Shown: positions 52,210 through 61,952, numbered from the stretch's first letter. The stretch: DNA of 64,000 nucleotides from Moraxella nonliquefaciens (GCF_001679005.1 NZ_LXTW01000012.1:205116-269115), one strand, 5' to 3'. Made by a program: numbers and translations. Notes: generated from the sequence alone by a model not told the origin.

Positions 52210-53487
52210 ATGACTAAACTTACCGCCATCCGTGGCTTTAATGACATTTTGCCAGCCGAATCCGCCAAATGGCGAAAAGTAGAGCATATTTTGATGCAAG
52301 TGTTGGATGCCTATGGATTTGGTCAAATTCGTCTGCCTATGGTGGAGAATACAGATTTGTTTGCCCGTGGCGTGGGCGAGGCGACTGACATTGTTGAAAA
52401 AGAGATGTTTGGTGTGGTGCATGGCAACCAAAATACAGGTGCAGATGAAGATGATAAATCATTTACACTACGCCCCGAGGGAACGGCAGGGTGCGTGCGT
52501 GCGGTAATAGAACATAATCTGACCCGTGGCGATACACCAAAATTGTGGTATATGGGAGCCATGTTTCGCTATGAACGTCCACAAAAAGGACGATATCGTC
52601 AGTTTGCTCAGCTTGGGGTAGAGAGCATCGGTTCACCGCTACCTGATGCTGATGCTGAACTGATTGCGATGACGGCGATGATGTGGAGACGGCTTGGGGT
52701 TTTTGAGCATGTAAGCTTGGAGCTTAACACGCTTGGCGAGGCTCATGAGCGTATCGCTTATAAAACGGCATTGGTTGAATATCTGACTGCTCATTTTGAT
52801 GGACTTGATGATGACAGCCAACGCCGTGTCAGTACCAATCCTTTGCGAGTGCTTGACAGCAAGGATGAACAGACACAGGCGATTTTGCTTGGTGCACCTA
52901 AGTTGTCTGACTTTTTGGGTGAGGAGAGTCGTTTGCATTTTGAGCAGGTGCAAAACTACCTACACACGCTTGGCATTGATTTTGTCATCAACCAAAAACT
53001 TGTGCGTGGGCTTGACTACTATAACAAAACCGTCTTTGAATGGGTAACGGACAAACTGGGTTCACAGGCAACGGTTTGTGGTGGTGGGCGTTATGATGGA
53101 CTTATTGGCATCATCAAAGGCAAACCTGAACAGAGTGAGCCTGCGGTAGGTTTTGCCATGGGACTTGAACGCTTGATGTTACTTATAGAGGCGGTCAATC
53201 CCATCGCCGATACTACCGCCTGCGATGTCTTTGTTGTGGCAGGTGAGAATGTCTATATGAACGCTGTGTTGTACGCCAATGAGTTACGCACACATCGCCC
53301 AAATTTGCGTGTTAAAATGGCATCTGCCACAAGTTTAAAATCACAGATGAAAAAAGCCGATAAATCTGGGGCAGGGTTTACTGTGATTATCGGTGATGAT
53401 GAGGTTAGCAGTCAAACCGTGTCAGTTAAGAACATGGCAACAGGGGAGCAGGTAAGTTACGCCATGATGGATTTTGATTTTTATTAA
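52210..53487 (+). CDS. hisS: Histidyl-tRNA synthetase
   Basis: 425 aa class II synthetase from ATG 52210 (MTKLTAIRGFNDILP). Motif 2 region YMGAMFRYERPQKGRYRQF, His-specific LVRGLDYYNKTVFEW, motif 3 GFAMGLERLML and an anticodon-binding C-terminal domain are present. Belongs to the ispG-hisS-yfgM-bamB order. Confidence 0.97.
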   Translation: MTKLTAIRGFNDILPAESAKWRKVEHILMQVLDAYGFGQIRLPMVENTDLFARGVGEATDIVEKEMFGVVHGNQNTGADEDDKSFTLRPEGTAGCVRAVIEHNLTRGDTPKLWYMGAMFRYERPQKGRYRQFAQLGVESIGSPLPDADAELIAMTAMMWRRLGVFEHVSLELNTLGEAHERIAYKTALVEYLTAHFDGLDDDSQRRVSTNPLRVLDSKDEQTQAILLGAPKLSDFLGEESRLHFEQVQNYLHTLGIDFVINQKLVRGLDYYNKTVFEWVTDKLGSQATVCGGGRYDGLIGIIKGKPEQSEPAVGFAMGLERLMLLIEAVNPIADTTACDVFVVAGENVYMNAVLYANELRTHRPNLRVKMASATSLKSQMKKADKSGAGFTVIIGDDEVSSQTVSVKNMATGEQVSYAMMDFDFY

Positions 53488-53606
53488 ATGAAATGACAGA
53501 TTGGGGCGTGTCTGTCTTAGAGTAAGAGCAATAAGCGGTGAAGTAGCAATTAAACGCTAAATTTGCCCATGAGCAGGTTTAGATATGTTTTAAGGAACAG
53601 CTAGTA

Positions 53607-54416
53607 ATGAGTGATGAATTGGTCGTAAATGACAAACAAGCCATGTCTGCCCTAAAAATGCACGGCAACAAAATTGTGTGGGCGATCATTTTGGTATTGG
53701 TGGGTTATTTTGGGTGGGATTTTTATCAAAAAAACTATGCCAAGATTGATACGGTGGCAGCAGACAGTTATACATTAATCACCGAAAAAAATAATGAATT
53801 TACCCATCAAACTGATAAAGAAACAACTGCCAAGAATCAGGAGGCTTTATTTGCTGATATTGATGAATTGGTGGTAAATCATTCCAAAAGTGCTTATGCG
53901 TGGCAGGCTCTTATGATAAAGGCTCGCCATCAGTCAGATGATGGTCAACACACTAAGGCATCAGCAACCCTAAGACAGGCAAGTCAGATGAATTTGGATG
54001 ATGAGGGATTAACAGCCATCACCAAACTAAGATTGGGGCAATCACTCATGGCAGAGGGCAGTATTGATGAGGCTTTGACATTGGTCAATGGTGAGTTTCC
54101 TGGGGCATTTACCAGTTCAAAGCAGGAGTTATTGGGAGACATTTACGTCCTAAAAAATGATGATGACAATGCCAAACAAGCCTACCAGCTGGCATGGAAT
54201 GAGTTGTCTGAACGTGGCGAGAGTCGCTCTTTACTGAACCTAAAAATGCAGGCACTGGGCATGACACCAACAACCATCACACCCAAGCATCAGGTGGTAG
54301 CAACACCTAAGGCGGATGCAAGCACGGCACGTAATGCCCAAGAGGACAATGTAAGCAAGATGTCATCTGATGATGATGCAGGTGCGAATAAAACAGCACA
54401 GGTTCATGAGCGATGA
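53607..54416 (+). CDS. YfgM-like tetratricopeptide protein
   Basis: 269 aa. One N-terminal transmembrane helix (NKIVWAIILVLVGYFGWDFY) follows a short cytoplasmic stretch. The periplasmic helical region has TPR-like repeats (SKSAYAWQALMIKARHQSDD, DEGLTAITKLRLGQSLMAEG). It ends in a disordered Ala/Thr/Lys tail. YfgM homologues are ancillary to the SecYEG and periplasmic chaperone network. The position between hisS and bamB is diagnostic. Confidence 0.85.
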   Translation: MSDELVVNDKQAMSALKMHGNKIVWAIILVLVGYFGWDFYQKNYAKIDTVAADSYTLITEKNNEFTHQTDKETTAKNQEALFADIDELVVNHSKSAYAWQALMIKARHQSDDGQHTKASATLRQASQMNLDDEGLTAITKLRLGQSLMAEGSIDEALTLVNGEFPGAFTSSKQELLGDIYVLKNDDDNAKQAYQLAWNELSERGESRSLLNLKMQALGMTPTTITPKHQVVATPKADASTARNAQEDNVSKMSSDDDAGANKTAQVHER

Positions 54417-54542
54417 TGACATAAAATGGCAATATAAGATAAGCATGCTTTTTATTAACGCATGACAAACAAAACTTTGCTAAAATAAAGGCGTTTTGAT
54501 ACCAAACCACAATCAAAATACATAAATCAAATAAGGATTCGT

Positions 54543-55721
54543 ATGAAGCACATCACCAAATCATTGACCGTGGCAAGCGTTGCTGTACTGGCATTAACTG
54601 CCACAGGGTGCGATCGTTTTGGTCGCAGTAAATCCCCTAAAAATACCCCTGCCAAACTTGTTAAGATTGATAACGAGATGGTAATCTTAAACAAAGTTGC
54701 CAGTTTTTCCTTGCCCCAAGCGGGTGGGCGTTTTAAAGGGAGTTATGCCAATAAAAAAGATGTGATTGATTTGCAAGTAGCTCAGCTGGGTAATATGCTC
54801 ATCGCTGCCAGCGGTACAGGTGTGGTCAGTGCCTTTGATGGCAATGTGCAGGCGTGGTCGGTTAATGTCGGCGATACCATCACCAGTGGCGTGGCAACTG
54901 ATGGCAGACTGGCGGTGGTTGGCACTCGCTCAGGCAAAGTGGTAGCATTTGATGCAATGAGTGGTAATGTGGTTTGGGAGCGAAATTTATCAAGCTCATC
55001 TCTTGCCCCTGCCCTTATTGGTGATGGTCGTGTCATGATATTGACCAACGATGGCGTGATTTATGCCCTAAATGCCAATGATGGTAATCAGGTATGGCAG
55101 TTTAGCACTCAAAACCCTACCATCAGCGTACGTGGTGCGGCAACGCCCATTCATTTGGATACCAATACAGCATTATTTGGCACAGCAGATGGGCGTATTC
55201 ATGCCATTAATCCACAGGTAGGCACACCTCTGTGGACACGTCGGATAGGGCGTGCAATCGGTGGCAGTCGTGTGCATCAGATGAGTGATGTTGATGGCAC
55301 GCCACTGGTGGTAGGTCAATATTTGTATGTACCAAGTTATAGTGGGCAATTGACAGGATTTGACATGAGTACAGGGCGTGCTTTGTTTGTCAGCGAGCTT
55401 GCCAGCACCAAATCACTTGCTCTACTGGGCAATCAACTCATCGGCACAAGCATTCATGGCGATGTGGTTGCTTTTGATGCGATGACGGGCGATGTGGTGT
55501 GGGAAAATAGTGAATTAAAATATCGTCGCCTGACCAACCCTGTTACCATCGGCAATCATGTGGCAGTGGGCGACTTAGATGGCGTGGTGCATGTTTTTGA
55601 TAATACAGGAAAAATCATCAGTCGCACAAACACCAAAGGGCAACTGACCAGCTTGCAAGTGCGACAAAACCGTCTATACACTCAAAGCAGTCAAGATGTG
55701 GTAACAGTCTGGCAGTTTTGA
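54543..55721 (+). CDS. bamB: Outer membrane assembly lipoprotein BamB
   Basis: 392 aa beta-propeller component of the BAM complex. Lipoprotein signal with Cys23 (ALTATGC). Repeated PQQ-like blades: GTGVVSAFDGNVQAWSVNVG, GKVVAFDAMSGNVVWERNL, GVIYALNANDGNQVWQFST, and GDVVAFDAMTGDVVWENSE. Last gene of the conserved run before the insertion that separates it from der. Confidence 0.95.
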   Translation: MKHITKSLTVASVAVLALTATGCDRFGRSKSPKNTPAKLVKIDNEMVILNKVASFSLPQAGGRFKGSYANKKDVIDLQVAQLGNMLIAASGTGVVSAFDGNVQAWSVNVGDTITSGVATDGRLAVVGTRSGKVVAFDAMSGNVVWERNLSSSSLAPALIGDGRVMILTNDGVIYALNANDGNQVWQFSTQNPTISVRGAATPIHLDTNTALFGTADGRIHAINPQVGTPLWTRRIGRAIGGSRVHQMSDVDGTPLVVGQYLYVPSYSGQLTGFDMSTGRALFVSELASTKSLALLGNQLIGTSIHGDVVAFDAMTGDVVWENSELKYRRLTNPVTIGNHVAVGDLDGVVHVFDNTGKIISRTNTKGQLTSLQVRQNRLYTQSSQDVVTVWQF

Positions 55722-55802
55722 GTGATAAATAACAAGTAAATACGAACTAGGTAAATACGAACCAAGGGGCGAGAGATATTGCCCCATTGTTCATCTCTTT
55801 GG

Positions 55803-56441
55803 TTACCAAATTATTTTGATGCACCGTAACGGTGTTACTCTTTGCACATCTTCAAAAGTTACGCCGTCTGCAAGTTCTACCAAAACCAGTCCCTTGTCGG
55901 TAACATCATACACCCCAAGCTCGGTAATAATGCGATTGACCACGCCTTTGCCTGTCAGGGGCAGTTAGTACTTTGGTAAAATCTTCGGTTCGCCATGCTT
56001 ATTGACCTGTTCCATGAGTACAATGACATACCGAACACCTGCCACCAAATCCATCGCACCACCCATGCCCTTGACCATTTTATTTGGTATCATCCAATTT
56101 GCCAAATCACCTGTTTTAGATACTTCCATCGCCCCCAAAATGGTAAGATTGACTTTACCGCCTCGTATCATACCAAACGATTGTGATGAACTAAAAAAGC
56201 TCGCCCCTTTTTGGGCAGTTACGGTCTGTTTGCCTGCATTGATTAAGTCAGCATCAATTTGGCTTTCGGTAGGGAATGCTCCAATACCCAAAAGTCCATT
56301 TTCTGATTGGAGCATGACTGTCATGTCTTTTGGGATATGATTGGCAACCAATGTTGGTAGACCGATGCCCAAATTGACATAATAGCCGTCTTGTAATTCT
56401 TTGGTAGCACGCTGTGCCATTTGTTCTCTTGTCCAGACCAT
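55803..56441 (-). pseudogene. 3-oxoacid CoA-transferase subunit B, truncated by in-frame stop
   Basis: The frame starts at 56441 (MVWTREQMAQRATKELQDG) and reads 158 residues to TAA at 55965. It contains the catalytic glutamate motif SENGLLG (Glu47) and GGAMDLVAG. The same frame then continues without a break as LPLTGKGVVNRIITELGVYD to a TAA at 55803. The total of about 212 codons matches the full family length. Where homologues read roughly KCTLPLTG this sequence reads KY-stop-LPLTG. Loss of the C-terminal third probably inactivates the enzyme although subunit A is intact. Confidence 0.85.
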
Positions 56442-56461
56442 GATTATTCCTTGTTAATATG

Positions 56462-57163
56462 TTAATTTTTAATGGTACGTTGTTCAATGCGTTTTTCAGG
56501 ATTGGCATTGACCACGATACGATGCACATAAATGCCTGGCAGATGAATCTCATCAGGGTCAAGCTCGCCTGTCTCTACCAACTCTTCAACTTCTACAACC
56601 GTGATTTTACCTGCGGTTGCGACATCAGGATTGAAGTTGCGAGCGGTTTTATTAAATATCAAGTTACCCATTTTATCTGCTTTATATGTCTTAGCAAGCG
56701 ACGCATCAGCAACCAGTGAGTGCTCCATCAGGTACTTCACTCCGTCAAACTCTCGGATTTCTTTACCGTCAGCAACTTGCGTTCCTATACCTGTTACCTG
56801 TTTTTGTAAAAAAGCAGGAATGCCTGCACCACCTGCACGAAGTTTTTCGGCAAGTGTGCCTTGTGGGGTAAGTTCCACTTCAAGTTCACCTGATAGAAAT
56901 TGGCGTTCAAATTCTTTGTTCTCGCCAACATAAGATGCGATCATTTTTTTGATTTGCTGGGTTTGTAGCAACAGTCCAAGCCCAAAGTCATCCACACCTG
57001 CGTTGTTGCTAATACAAGTCAAATTCTTAACGCCTGTCTCTTTTAGGGCATAAATCAAAGCCTCTGGGATGCCACACAGTCCAAAACCCCCTACTGCAAT
57101 GGTTTGGTCATCCGCCACAATGTCAGCAAGGGCGGATTTGGCATTGTCATATACTTTTGTCAT
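56462..57163 (-). CDS. scoA: 3-oxoacid CoA-transferase subunit A
   Basis: 233 aa, complete. Transfers CoA from succinyl-CoA to acetoacetate in partnership with subunit B. Signatures: VGGFGLCGIPEALIYAL, CISNNAGVDDFGLGLLL, ELTPQGTLAEKLRAGGAGIP, REFDGVKYLMEHSLVADAS, and FNKTARNFNPDVATAGK. The partner gene downstream carries a nonsense stop, so this gene may be non-functional or decaying. Confidence 0.92.
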   Translation of the reverse strand: MTKVYDNAKSALADIVADDQTIAVGGFGLCGIPEALIYALKETGVKNLTCISNNAGVDDFGLGLLLQTQQIKKMIASYVGENKEFERQFLSGELEVELTPQGTLAEKLRAGGAGIPAFLQKQVTGIGTQVADGKEIREFDGVKYLMEHSLVADASLAKTYKADKMGNLIFNKTARNFNPDVATAGKITVVEVEELVETGELDPDEIHLPGIYVHRIVVNANPEKRIEQRTIKN

Positions 57164-57189
57164 AAAAATTCCTTTTGATTATCTTTTGG

Positions 57190-57834
57190 CTAGCTTACAT
57201 CACAATCTGCCTGCTTTTTTGGATGGGCTTTAATAAAGGCAGGCAAGATACCACAATACTCATCAATGGCGGTAATGGTTGGATAGGCGGACAAATCCAC
57301 CCCAAAGCGGTTGGCGTTATATACCTGTGGTATCAGCACACAGTCAGCAAGCGTGAGCATATCACCAAAACAGCATTTGCCCGCCGTCTTTTGTAGTAGC
57401 TTTTCAAGGGCAGTAAAGTTTTCATGTATCCAATGGGCATACCACGCCCGCTTATCATCATCGCTGACATTTAGGCGTTGTTGTAGGTATTTTAAAACTT
57501 TAAGATTGTTAAGTGGGTGAGTGTCGCATGCTATCATCTGACACATTGTCCATACAGTTGCACGGTCAAAGGGCTCTGATGGCAGTAAGGGTATACTGGG
57601 GTAAGTGTTTTCCAGATAATCCAAAATTGCCAGCGATTGCATGATAATGCGACCATCGCCCACATCAAGGGCAGGGACAAGCCCTTGGGGGTTTTTGGCA
57701 AGATAATCCGCCCCAACTTGTTCGCCTTTGACCAAATGAACTGGCACATGGTCAGCATTTAAGCCTTTTAAATGTAAAGCAATGCGTATCCGATAGCTTG
57801 CCGATAAGCGAAAATAAGTATAAAGTTTCATCAT
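57190..57834 (-). CDS. maiA: Maleylacetoacetate isomerase
   Basis: 214 aa zeta-class glutathione transferase fold. The signature YFRLSASYRIRIALHLKG (family SSxxxRVR) and NPQGLVPAL, MQSLAILDYLE and FGDMLTLADCVLIPQVYNA are intact. Converts maleylacetoacetate to fumarylacetoacetate in homogentisate catabolism, which ends in acetoacetate, the CoA-transferase substrate encoded next door. The start overlaps the nhaC stop by ATGA. Confidence 0.92.
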   Translation of the reverse strand: MMKLYTYFRLSASYRIRIALHLKGLNADHVPVHLVKGEQVGADYLAKNPQGLVPALDVGDGRIIMQSLAILDYLENTYPSIPLLPSEPFDRATVWTMCQMIACDTHPLNNLKVLKYLQQRLNVSDDDKRAWYAHWIHENFTALEKLLQKTAGKCCFGDMLTLADCVLIPQVYNANRFGVDLSAYPTITAIDEYCGILPAFIKAHPKKQADCDVS

Positions 57835-59228
57835 ATCTGTTTTGTGGATTCAAGCCTTGTCATTGTTATTCCTGTAAATCCAAAAAATAACGTCAAAAGT
57901 AAACAGCTGTAACAAAATACGGCATACGGTACATAATCCAGCACGGGCATGCCAAATATTCCTGTCAAAAACACCCCATACACGCCCCATGGTACCAAAG
58001 GATTGATGACCGTGCCTGAGTCTTCTATCGTACGTGCTAAATTTTTGGGATGTAATCCCAAGCGTTTAAATTCAGGGGCAAAGGTATTGCCTGATAACAG
58101 TAGACTCAAATACTGCTCGCCCACCAAAAAATTGACCCCAAATGCCGTCAAAGACGCTGCCAATACCGCACGGCTGGCACGAGTGAGCAGATGGGATATG
58201 GCAGACAGCAGGGCAGGCAATACCCCCAAAGCGTGCAACAAACCACCCAAGCTTAGTGCCAAAATTACCAAGATCTGACTAAAAAACATGCTTTGTAATC
58301 CGCCTCTGGATACCAGTCGTCCAACCTGACCAAGCTCCAAGTCCTTTGCAGGTTGATAGCCTGTAAAGAACCATCCGCCCAAATCAGCAAGAGTGGGCGA
58401 GCTGTGGGTATAAGTGATGGCAAGTGATACGATGATGGTTGCTGATATGGCGTAAATGGCGTTCACTCGCATGATGGCAAGGGCAACCAACACAACAAGG
58501 GGGAGCAGGGCATGGCCATGTACCAAGCCACTTGCTAACAAATTGTCCTGTAACACTGCCACATCCGCCAAGTTTGCCCTGCCACCATCTGATAGCATAA
58601 AAAACACCACCGCCGAGATGAGCCATGCAGGTATGGTAGTGTGCATCATGTTTTTGATATGTTCAAACAAATCAATGCCCACGATACTGGCGGCGATGCT
58701 TGTCGTGTCAGATAATGGCGACATCTTATCACCAAAGAGTGCCCCTGAGACCACCGCACCTGCGACCATGGCAGGGTTGGCATTAAAGGCTTCGGTCATG
58801 CCCAAAAATGCCACACCCACTGTTGCACAAGTGGTAAAACCGCTACCGAGTGCCACCCCAATCACACTTGCTAGGATAAAGGCGGACAAATAAAACATGT
58901 TAGGAGATAATACATCAAATCCATAATAAATGAGTGTTGGAATCGACCCACTCATCATGAGTGCCGATACCAACAGTCCAATTGCTGAAAACAGATAAAT
59001 CGCCCCCATACCTGTGGCAACACCACCAATCATTCTATCTTGCATCGCCTCAAAGCTGATGCCTTTGGTAAGCCCAAACATCAACAGACCCAAAATGACA
59101 ATCAAAAGCGACAACAAAGGCACAAAGCCCCATTTTATCATCGTAAGGGCAAGCACAAAGACCACAACAGCAGCAATGGGGACGGCTTGTTTGGGGGTTA
59201 AGTTTAGAAGAGGGGTTTGATTGCTCAT
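57831..59228 (-). CDS. nhaC: NhaC-family Na+/H+ antiporter
   Basis: 465 aa with about twelve transmembrane segments. NhaC hallmark GDKMSPLSDTTSIAASIVG near 175, plus ALGSGFTTCATVGVAFLG and NPLVPWGVYGVFLTG. May couple to organic acid uptake or sodium balance. Four-base overlap with maiA places them in one operon with the CoA-transferase genes. Confidence 0.9.
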   Translation of the reverse strand: MSNQTPLLNLTPKQAVPIAAVVVFVLALTMIKWGFVPLLSLLIVILGLLMFGLTKGISFEAMQDRMIGGVATGMGAIYLFSAIGLLVSALMMSGSIPTLIYYGFDVLSPNMFYLSAFILASVIGVALGSGFTTCATVGVAFLGMTEAFNANPAMVAGAVVSGALFGDKMSPLSDTTSIAASIVGIDLFEHIKNMMHTTIPAWLISAVVFFMLSDGGRANLADVAVLQDNLLASGLVHGHALLPLVVLVALAIMRVNAIYAISATIIVSLAITYTHSSPTLADLGGWFFTGYQPAKDLELGQVGRLVSRGGLQSMFFSQILVILALSLGGLLHALGVLPALLSAISHLLTRASRAVLAASLTAFGVNFLVGEQYLSLLLSGNTFAPEFKRLGLHPKNLARTIEDSGTVINPLVPWGVYGVFLTGIFGMPVLDYVPYAVFCYSCLLLTLFFGFTGITMTRLESTKQI

Positions 59229-59314
59229 AACAATTCCTTATTACCTGATGATGGCATTATATTACCATAAACCTTTGCCATCATTTAAAATAAATGTCAT
59301 TATAATCAAAAACA

Positions 59315-59354
59315 CCCCATAAATAAATATGATTTTATGGGGGTACTTATGGGG
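59315..59354 (-). terminator. Hairpin downstream of the MFS gene
   Basis: CCCCATAAA (59315-59323) pairs with TTTATGGGG (59334-59342). A second right arm TTATGGGG (59347-59354) could compete. It lies within the 169-bp gap between the MFS stop and the nhaC start. Confidence 0.55.
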
Positions 59355-59397
59355 TTTTTAAAAAATAATTGTCATTTATGAAATATAATGTATTTAA

Positions 59398-60597
59398 CTA
59401 TATTTCCCATTTTTCCTGTATTATATGACTGTTTACCCAAGCACCCAAAACACCGCATACCACAACAATAAATCCAAACAAAAGCAAACTTAAAATAATC
59501 AACTCTGATTTAATTAAAAAAGTTATAGCAAATCCAAGCAGCACACAGCATTGCAGTGATAATACATAATGAGGCATTAGTTGTTTAGTATAATTTCCAC
59601 AAAAATTGAGCATAAATTCACTCATAAGCGTATTTTGCACACCATTTCCGACACCAATTAACAATCCAGAAAAAAATAAAACAAAAATTACCCAATAATT
59701 AGACAACATACTTGCCAAACCAAACCCCATCATACCAACACCCATTAACCCAGCCGCCAAATAAGCACCAGAAACCTGTCCTATTTTTTTAAAGAAGTCA
59801 CTAAATAACATTGGACTAATTAATAAACCCAGGCTCATCATAGATAAAGTTGTCCCATAAATAAATGGATTAAGATTTAACCGATGATTGATATAAGGAA
59901 TGATAATAATATTTAATGCGGAAGTTAAAGAAATAGTAATCGTAAAAAATAATAAAACTTTTTGAATAGTATGGTTTTTTATAAATTGCCGATAAGAAAT
60001 AATATAATTATTGTTTGATGTTTCATCTATTGGTTGTTGCTTATTAGAATGATGACCATTCAACATCAATAAAATAAAACAAAAAAAGCTAATGGCTGAC
60101 AAAATAAATACCAAGTCCTTCTCAATAAAACCAAATGCCAATCCTGTTAAACTGGGAGCAAAAACAAATCCAGCGTTTTTAATGGTTTGAGTTAATTTGT
60201 TAGCAAGAGTTAAATTGTTAGAAAAGTAATTTGGCAACACTGATAAAAACACAGTCCACAGTAGCGAACCCAAATACCCCAATAAAAAACTAAGAACTAA
60301 AATCAACAATGCTGAATTAGCAAAAAAATAAAAGGCAAGTATGATCAACCCTTGTAGAAAAAACACAGTGGGTAAAATAATCTTTTCACTAATTTTTGGC
60401 AAAATAAACGCACCACTACGACTGGCAGTAACACCACCAATCATAGACAGAGTATATAGTAAGGTTAAATTTTTTGAGTCACCACTAGCTAATGTAAGAG
60501 CAAAACTAACCAACATTGCTTCATCAGCGAAACTTCCTAGTGCCAAAACAACGACTGCAATAATAACTAGCGGGTAGCGCATACCAAACACCCCCAT
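59398..60597 (-). CDS. MFS transporter, candidate peptide-product exporter
   Basis: 399 aa, about twelve transmembrane helices. A family loop GGVTASRSGAFILPKIS sits near residue 55, and a central Asn/Gln-rich cytoplasmic loop (HHSNKQQPIDETSNN) near 190. No close functional match recognised. Its start overlaps the JmjC-like gene by 31 bp, indicating coupled translation. An ATG at 60582 (MRYPLVIIAVV) is an alternative start. Strongly AT-rich compared with nhaC and der, which suggests horizontal acquisition with the two upstream genes. Confidence 0.85.
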   Translation of the reverse strand: MGVFGMRYPLVIIAVVVLALGSFADEAMLVSFALTLASGDSKNLTLLYTLSMIGGVTASRSGAFILPKISEKIILPTVFFLQGLIILAFYFFANSALLILVLSFLLGYLGSLLWTVFLSVLPNYFSNNLTLANKLTQTIKNAGFVFAPSLTGLAFGFIEKDLVFILSAISFFCFILLMLNGHHSNKQQPIDETSNNNYIISYRQFIKNHTIQKVLLFFTITISLTSALNIIIIPYINHRLNLNPFIYGTTLSMMSLGLLISPMLFSDFFKKIGQVSGAYLAAGLMGVGMMGFGLASMLSNYWVIFVLFFSGLLIGVGNGVQNTLMSEFMLNFCGNYTKQLMPHYVLSLQCCVLLGFAITFLIKSELIILSLLLFGFIVVVCGVLGAWVNSHIIQEKWEI

Positions 60598-61559
60598 AAA
60601 TATAATTTATTTATGACAGCAAAGATATTCTCTTGCCCACATCTCTCAATATCAATAACCTTATTGTTTAAAATATAATTTAACAAAATGTCAATATCTT
60701 GATGATAAGAAATACAGGAACAATGACCATTAGATGATATAATTAACATATCGTCCGATCTAATCCACTGCAATACAGCATTATTATCTTTTATTAAGAA
60801 AAGACAATCCATTTTTTGTTTTTGTATTGGTCTAGGAACAAACAAACCCAAACTGGTTGTCTTAATAAGCTGATAGGCAATTATTTTAAGTTTTATATTA
60901 AACTCATTCAGTCTACTTCTAATATGATGAATAATATCAAGATTATCATCGCTTAGGCTTACCAATCCAGAATTAAAATTGTGATTGGGAAAATTATTGA
61001 ATTTAATATGATTTAAACCATCACTTCCAACAAACAAACTCTTACCAACTTGTTCAAATATGGTATCAACATCATCATTGTCTTCCCAAAATGCGATATT
61101 TACAACTAAAGAAGTAGCACCTTTACTCTCTGCTACATGATAATAGTCATAAGGAAAATAACAAATATTGTCACTTCGGTTTTGAATGATTGTAGCACTA
61201 TCCTTGTATTGTTCATAGTGTGGATATTTTAGTCCTTTTACTGTTTTTTGATTGGGCGACCAAGTATACATACTTTTGCCATTTCTTAGAGTAAAAGCAA
61301 AATTATGTGCATAATCTACATGCACGCCTGAATGTGTTGATGCATAATTGCCCAAAAAACAATCTACATCTACTCGTCCTGTTGGTTTTTTATCGGTATT
61401 ATTGTAAATAATATGAGCAAAATTTCTTGCTATATCCCAAATCTGTGCATTGATAGTATGTAAGCCAAAATAAGCAATACACCAATCATTATTTTGGTTC
61501 ATATGTTCAAGTCGTGTAATATAATTGTCCATATCAACATCATTGGATATCGCAAGCAT
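60567..61559 (-). CDS. JmjC/cupin-type oxygenase-like protein, N terminus apparently frameshifted
   Basis: 330 aa from ATG 61559, but this start has no ribosome-binding site. The cupin core shows the Fe(II) triad pattern: HVD (His80, Asp82) in HSGVHVDYAHNFAF, Lys95 in RNGKSMYTW as possible 2-oxoglutarate ligand, and His141 in CYFPYDYYHVAES. The frame stays open upstream as WHYTIPNRD. A second frame begins at ATG 61690 (MFDEKIIFETFLYYKNHL), overlapping the peptide stop, and would join it with a one-base shift near 61585-61595. Together they give the expected longer N terminus. Likely a peptide hydroxylase or similar modifying enzyme; inactive, slipped or mis-sequenced here. Confidence 0.7.
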   Translation of the reverse strand: MLAISNDVDMDNYITRLEHMNQNNDWCIAYFGLHTINAQIWDIARNFAHIIYNNTDKKPTGRVDVDCFLGNYASTHSGVHVDYAHNFAFTLRNGKSMYTWSPNQKTVKGLKYPHYEQYKDSATIIQNRSDNICYFPYDYYHVAESKGATSLVVNIAFWEDNDDVDTIFEQVGKSLFVGSDGLNHIKFNNFPNHNFNSGLVSLSDDNLDIIHHIRSRLNEFNIKLKIIAYQLIKTTSLGLFVPRPIQKQKMDCLFLIKDNNAVLQWIRSDDMLIISSNGHCSCISYHQDIDILLNYILNNKVIDIERCGQENIFAVINKLYLWGCLVCATR

Positions 61560-61682
61560 ATCACGATTTGGAATTGTATAATGCCATTGATGGAAGTAAT
61601 AAAGTCTGTGGCTTTATTGTGTGTTTGAAAGTCTTGTAGGTGATTTTTATAATACAAAAAAGTTTCAAATATTATTTTCTCA

Positions 61683-61847
61683 TCAAACATTATTTGGTGT
61701 GAATGCAATCGTGGAATGATAATCCACAATCTGAGATTGACCGCTACGCATCGTTGATGCTGGCGGTTCATCTGGCATCTGTGCATATTTTACATGCTTG
61801 CTTAGTGGGTTGAAGTCTTGGAGGGTCAAATCAGTCATCATATCCAT
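61683..61847 (-). CDS. 54-aa candidate RiPP precursor peptide
   Basis: Begins MDMMTDLTLQDFNPLSKHVK, passes through YAQMPDEPPASTMRSG and ends QSQIVDYHSTIAFTPNNV. AAGGA lies 7 nt before the ATG. The stop overlaps the ATG (61690) of the oxygenase N-terminal frame, so translation would be coupled. The leader-like first half with LQDFNPLS and the Ser/Thr/His/Tyr-rich C-terminal half fit a ribosomally made peptide substrate. It has no Cys, so lanthipeptide or thiopeptide chemistry is unlikely. No known precursor family was recognised. Confidence 0.6.
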   Translation of the reverse strand: MDMMTDLTLQDFNPLSKHVKYAQMPDEPPASTMRSGQSQIVDYHSTIAFTPNNV

Positions 61848-61952
61848 AGTGATATCCTTGTTATATAGTGATATAGGTCATTGACAACCATATCAGAATA
61901 ATAACAAAAGTCAAGACCTATCTTGAAAAAAATTAAGAAGAACAAGTATCAA

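Noticed and set aside
61499..61786. 95-codon minus-strand frame as an independent gene
   Set aside because: Its middle part is the N-terminal piece of the oxygenase and its upstream part overlaps the peptide gene out of frame; better explained by one frameshifted gene.
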